From Actinomycetospora sp. (GTDB lineage: Bacteria > Actinomycetota > Actinomycetes > Mycobacteriales > Pseudonocardiaceae): a DNA stretch of 7,081 nucleotides. Location of the stretch: assembly GCA_025925615.1 (NCBI GenBank), contig JAICLN010000224.1, positions 1-7,081 of the forward strand, given 5' to 3'. The stretch's first letter is position 1, and each line of letters starts with the position of its first letter. Positions 4,684-7,081 of this stretch are shown here, in pieces. The notes under the pieces were generated by a model. That model made no database searches. It was not told the origin of the DNA and saw only the letters and a program-made list of their open reading frames with translations. A program made the position numbers and the translations under genes.

Positions 4684-7081
4684 GTGGAGGGTCGCGAGGG
4701 CGAGCAGCGGCAGCTCAACCGCCTGCTCGCCGAGGCCCGCCGCTCCCATGCGGGCACGTTCGGCCTCCGGGGTCCGGCGGGCTCGGGCAAGACGACGCTC
4801 TGCGAGCACGCGGTCGGTGCCGCCGATGGGATGACGGCTCTCGTGGTGCGCGGGACCGAGAGTGAGCGTGACCTCCCGCTGGCCGCGCTGCTCGCGCTGC
4901 TGCGACCCCTCGAGGAACGTGTCGACGACCTGGCCGACGGCCCCCGGGGTGTGGCGCGCGCCCTGCTGGACGGCGTCGGGTCCCAGGTGGGGGCCGATCC
5001 CTTCGCCCTCGGGGTCACTTGTCTCGCGCTCCTCGCGGTCGCCGCGGAGAAGGAACCGATGCTGGTCGTCGTCGACGACGCCCAGTGGATCGACGACGTG
5101 TCGGGGCACGCGATGGCCTTCGCGTTCCGGCGCCTGGCGCGGGACGCCGTCGCGGTCGTCCTCGCCTGCCGGGACGACGGAGCGTCGGGCGACGACCGCG
5201 CGTGCCCCCTCCCCGGCCCCTGGCCGTGGACCGAGCTGGGCGGGCTCGGAGTGGAGGAGGCGGTGCGGCTGCTGGGCGAGCGCGGGGTGGCGCCGGCGGT
5301 CGCGACCCGCCTGCGCGAGGCGTGCGCCGGCAACCCGCTCGCACTCCTCGAGCTCGCCGCCGGCCTCTCCCCGGAGCAGCGGACCGGAGCGGCGCCGCTC
5401 CCGGACCCGGTGCCCCTCGGGCCACGTGGCACCGCATCCCTGGGGGGACGACTGACGGGCCTGACGTCGCCGTGCCTGCACGCCCTGGCCGTGCTCGCCG
5501 TGGCCGGGGACGCCGAGCTGCCCGACCACGCCCGCGCGCTCGGCGCTGCCGGTGTCGACCCGGTCGTGCTCGAGGAGGCCGAGCGGGCCGGGGTGGTGCG
5601 GATGGAGGGCGCCTTCCCCCGCTTCGCCCATCCGCTGCTGCGCTCGGCGGTCGCGACGACGGCGGGTCCGGACACGCTGCGGCGGGCGCACGCGTCCTGG
5701 GCCAGGCTCGACGGCATCTCCGTGGGTCGGCGCGCGCACCACCTCGCCACCTCGACCGTCGGGGTGTCGGAAGAGGTCGCCGCGACGCTCGAGGAGGCCG
5801 CCGACCTCGCGGCCGACCGTGGCGGCGTGGCCGCCGGGGTCGATGCCCTCGTCAAGGCGGCGCTCGTCTCGCCCGACCCCGGGGACCGCGCCCGTCGCCG
5901 GCTGCGCGCGGCGGAGTCGGCCTTCCTCGCCGGTCGGCGGGACCTGGCGCACGAGCTGGTCAGCGCCGTCCTCGCCGAGGAGACCACATCGCTCGACGAG
6001 ACACCGGCCGGTCTGCGCGACCAGGCGCTCGCGCTGGACGCATCGTTGCGGGTATGGACCACGGAGGCCGGTGAGGCGCACGTCGTCGTCCGCCCGGTGA
6101 TCGATCGCCTGGCCGGGCCGGCACCTGAACTGGCAGCGCTGCTGGGCGTGCAGCTGGTCGTGGCGATGTGGAGCGCGGGGCAGACGCGCGCAGGCACCAC
6201 CCTCGCCGGTGAGCTCCGTGAGTTCGCCATCGAGGACGCGGCGATCCGCCACCTCGTCGACTTCGCCTACGCGATCTTCAGCCTGGGAATCGGTGATCCC
6301 GGTCCCTCGCGCGAGCTCGTGGAGCATGGCGATCCGGCGGCATGGCGATCCGAACTGCTCGAGCGCTTCCCCTCGTACTACACGGGACTGCACCACTGGT
6401 GGCGCTACGCCGACCGCATCGACGCCGGACTCGTCGAGATCGGCGCACACATCGAATTCGCTCGCGGGCGGATGGCGACGACGTTGCTTCCCCACCCCTT
6501 GATGCTCCGGGCCGACATCCGCTTCGAGACCGGTGAGATCGCTCGGGCTCGCGCCGATCTCACCGAGGCGATCGGCCTCTGTGAGGAGACCGGTCAGGGC
6601 GGGCTGCTCGCCTTCGCACACGCGATGCGTGGCAGAACGGCCGCCCTGGAGGGCGACGAGTCGCTCGCACGAGCCGGGGCCGAGATGGCGCTCGAGACGG
6701 CCCGGCTCAGCGGCTTACGCCCCATCCTGCTCTACGCCCACCACACCCTCGGGCTCCTCGAGCTGGGCCTCGGCCGCCCGGAGGAGGCCGTCCGCCACTT
6801 GGGGCAGGTGCGTGCAACAGCCCGCGATCTCGGCTCCCAGCACCCCAAGATCGTCCCCTGGCACGCCGACCTCGTGGAGGCCCTCCTCGGGGCCGGGCGC
6901 CGTGAGGAAGCAGCCGTGGTCTCCGCCGAGCTCACCGCCGACGCCGAACGCTGTGACAGCGCCTGGTCCCGTGCGCTCGCCCTCGGCACCGAGGCGCGCG
7001 TCGCCCCCGAGGACCGGGCCGACGAGCTGCTCGTCGCGGCCGTCGACGCCCAGGCCGGGATGCCGCTCGAACAGGCGCGGA
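4684..7081 (+). CDS. Large AAA-ATPase transcriptional regulator, LuxR/LAL (MalT-like) family, 3' end outside window
   Basis: The frame stays open for 799 codons to the window end with no stop. An AAA_16-type ATPase comes first: GREGEQRQLNRLLAEARR (3-20), Walker A GPAGSGKTT (30-38, Lys36), Walker B MLVVVDDAQWID (126-137), LACRDD (160-165), AGNPLALLEL (215-224) and FAHPLLRSAV (314-323). An Ala/Leu-rich helical, TPR-like region follows (about 340-799). This is the plan of LAL regulators, which couple ATP and ligand sensing to DNA binding by a C-terminal LuxR HTH; with a usual length near 900-950 residues, the HTH would lie just past the window and is not seen. GTG 4684 fits the family N terminus (GRExEL) and a leaderless promoter. 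An in-frame ATG at 4621, with GGAG 4 bases upstream, would add 21 Gly/Pro/Arg-rich residues and remains possible. Codon bias relaxes in the 3' half. Divergent from the FAD oxidoreductase. Confidence 0.88.
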   Translation, partial: MEGREGEQRQLNRLLAEARRSHAGTFGLRGPAGSGKTTLCEHAVGAADGMTALVVRGTESERDLPLAALLALLRPLEERVDDLADGPRGVARALLDGVGSQVGADPFALGVTCLALLAVAAEKEPMLVVVDDAQWIDDVSGHAMAFAFRRLARDAVAVVLACRDDGASGDDRACPLPGPWPWTELGGLGVEEAVRLLGERGVAPAVATRLREACAGNPLALLELAAGLSPEQRTGAAPLPDPVPLGPRGTASLGGRLTGLTSPCLHALAVLAVAGDAELPDHARALGAAGVDPVVLEEAERAGVVRMEGAFPRFAHPLLRSAVATTAGPDTLRRAHASWARLDGISVGRRAHHLATSTVGVSEEVAATLEEAADLAADRGGVAAGVDALVKAALVSPDPGDRARRRLRAAESAFLAGRRDLAHELVSAVLAEETTSLDETPAGLRDQALALDASLRVWTTEAGEAHVVVRPVIDRLAGPAPELAALLGVQLVVAMWSAGQTRAGTTLAGELREFAIEDAAIRHLVDFAYAIFSLGIGDPGPSRELVEHGDPAAWRSELLERFPSYYTGLHHWWRYADRIDAGLVEIGAHIEFARGRMATTLLPHPLMLRADIRFETGEIARARADLTEAIGLCEETGQGGLLAFAHAMRGRTAALEGDESLARAGAEMALETARLSGLRPILLYAHHTLGLLELGLGRPEEAVRHLGQVRATARDLGSQHPKIVPWHADLVEALLGAGRREEAAVVSAELTADAERCDSAWSRALALGTEARVAPEDRADELLVAAVDAQAGMPLEQAR

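Noticed and set aside
4566..6230. Upstream extension of the oxidoreductase frame to 1009 codons
   Set aside because: The extension is Ser/Arg/Ala low-complexity antisense to the Walker A/B-containing regulator; homology and GGAGG place the start at 4565.
4609..6621. - strand open frame of 670 codons opposite the LAL gene
   Set aside because: Antisense shadow of a frame with Walker A, Walker B and LAL-family motifs; no domain of its own.
1..7081. Defence system, toxin-antitoxin pair, CRISPR array, mobile element or RNA gene
   Set aside because: No repeats-with-spacers, transposase, recombinase, nuclease, toxin or tRNA-like structure could be recognised on either strand.

Overview
The window is very GC-rich DNA with strong G/C preference at third codon positions, GTG starts and actinobacterial protein types. 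The source is a high-GC actinomycete. A Pseudonocardia-like genus is possible, but the sequence does not settle it. I see no tRNA, rRNA, CRISPR array, insertion sequence or phage gene.

Layout: (1) 1-355, + strand, the C-terminal end of an unrecognised Ala/Arg-rich protein. (2) 371-421, a strong hairpin that can act as a terminator in both directions between convergent genes. (3) 425-1501, - strand, a complete ferrochelatase of the actinobacterial (coproporphyrin III) type with a Cys-rich C-terminal tail. (4) 1502-1602, a divergent promoter region holding a 26-bp near-perfect dyad. (5) 1603-2261, + strand, an M50B-type membrane metallopeptidase whose N-terminal membrane segment and HEGGH catalytic part lie in different frames joined by a GTGA overlap. 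(6) 2264-3049, - strand, a protein of two tandem SnoaL/NTF2-like domains that converges on the peptidase with only two bases between stop codons. (7) 3050-3200, a hairpin terminator preceded by a G-quadruplex motif on the transcribed strand. (8) 3201-4565, - strand, a berberine-bridge-enzyme-like FAD oxidoreductase. (9) 4566-4683, a divergent control region with two overlapping inverted repeats and a probable -10 box. (10) 4684 to the end, + strand, a large AAA-ATPase regulator of the LuxR/LAL (MalT-like) type, cut off by the window before its expected DNA-binding domain.

The most coherent functional unit is the divergent pair flavin oxidoreductase / LAL regulator. The regulator probably controls the oxidoreductase, itself, or both, through the dyads between them; this is inferred from arrangement only. 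The SnoaL-like gene lies downstream of the oxidoreductase on the same strand, but the terminator and its own ribosome binding site suggest largely separate expression. The ferrochelatase stands alone rather than behind fabG-inhA as in mycobacteria.

I did not find a clear new defence or mobile system. The points most worth checking are the split M50B gene, the G-quadruplex plus hairpin behind the oxidoreductase, and the overlapping palindromes in the regulator control region.
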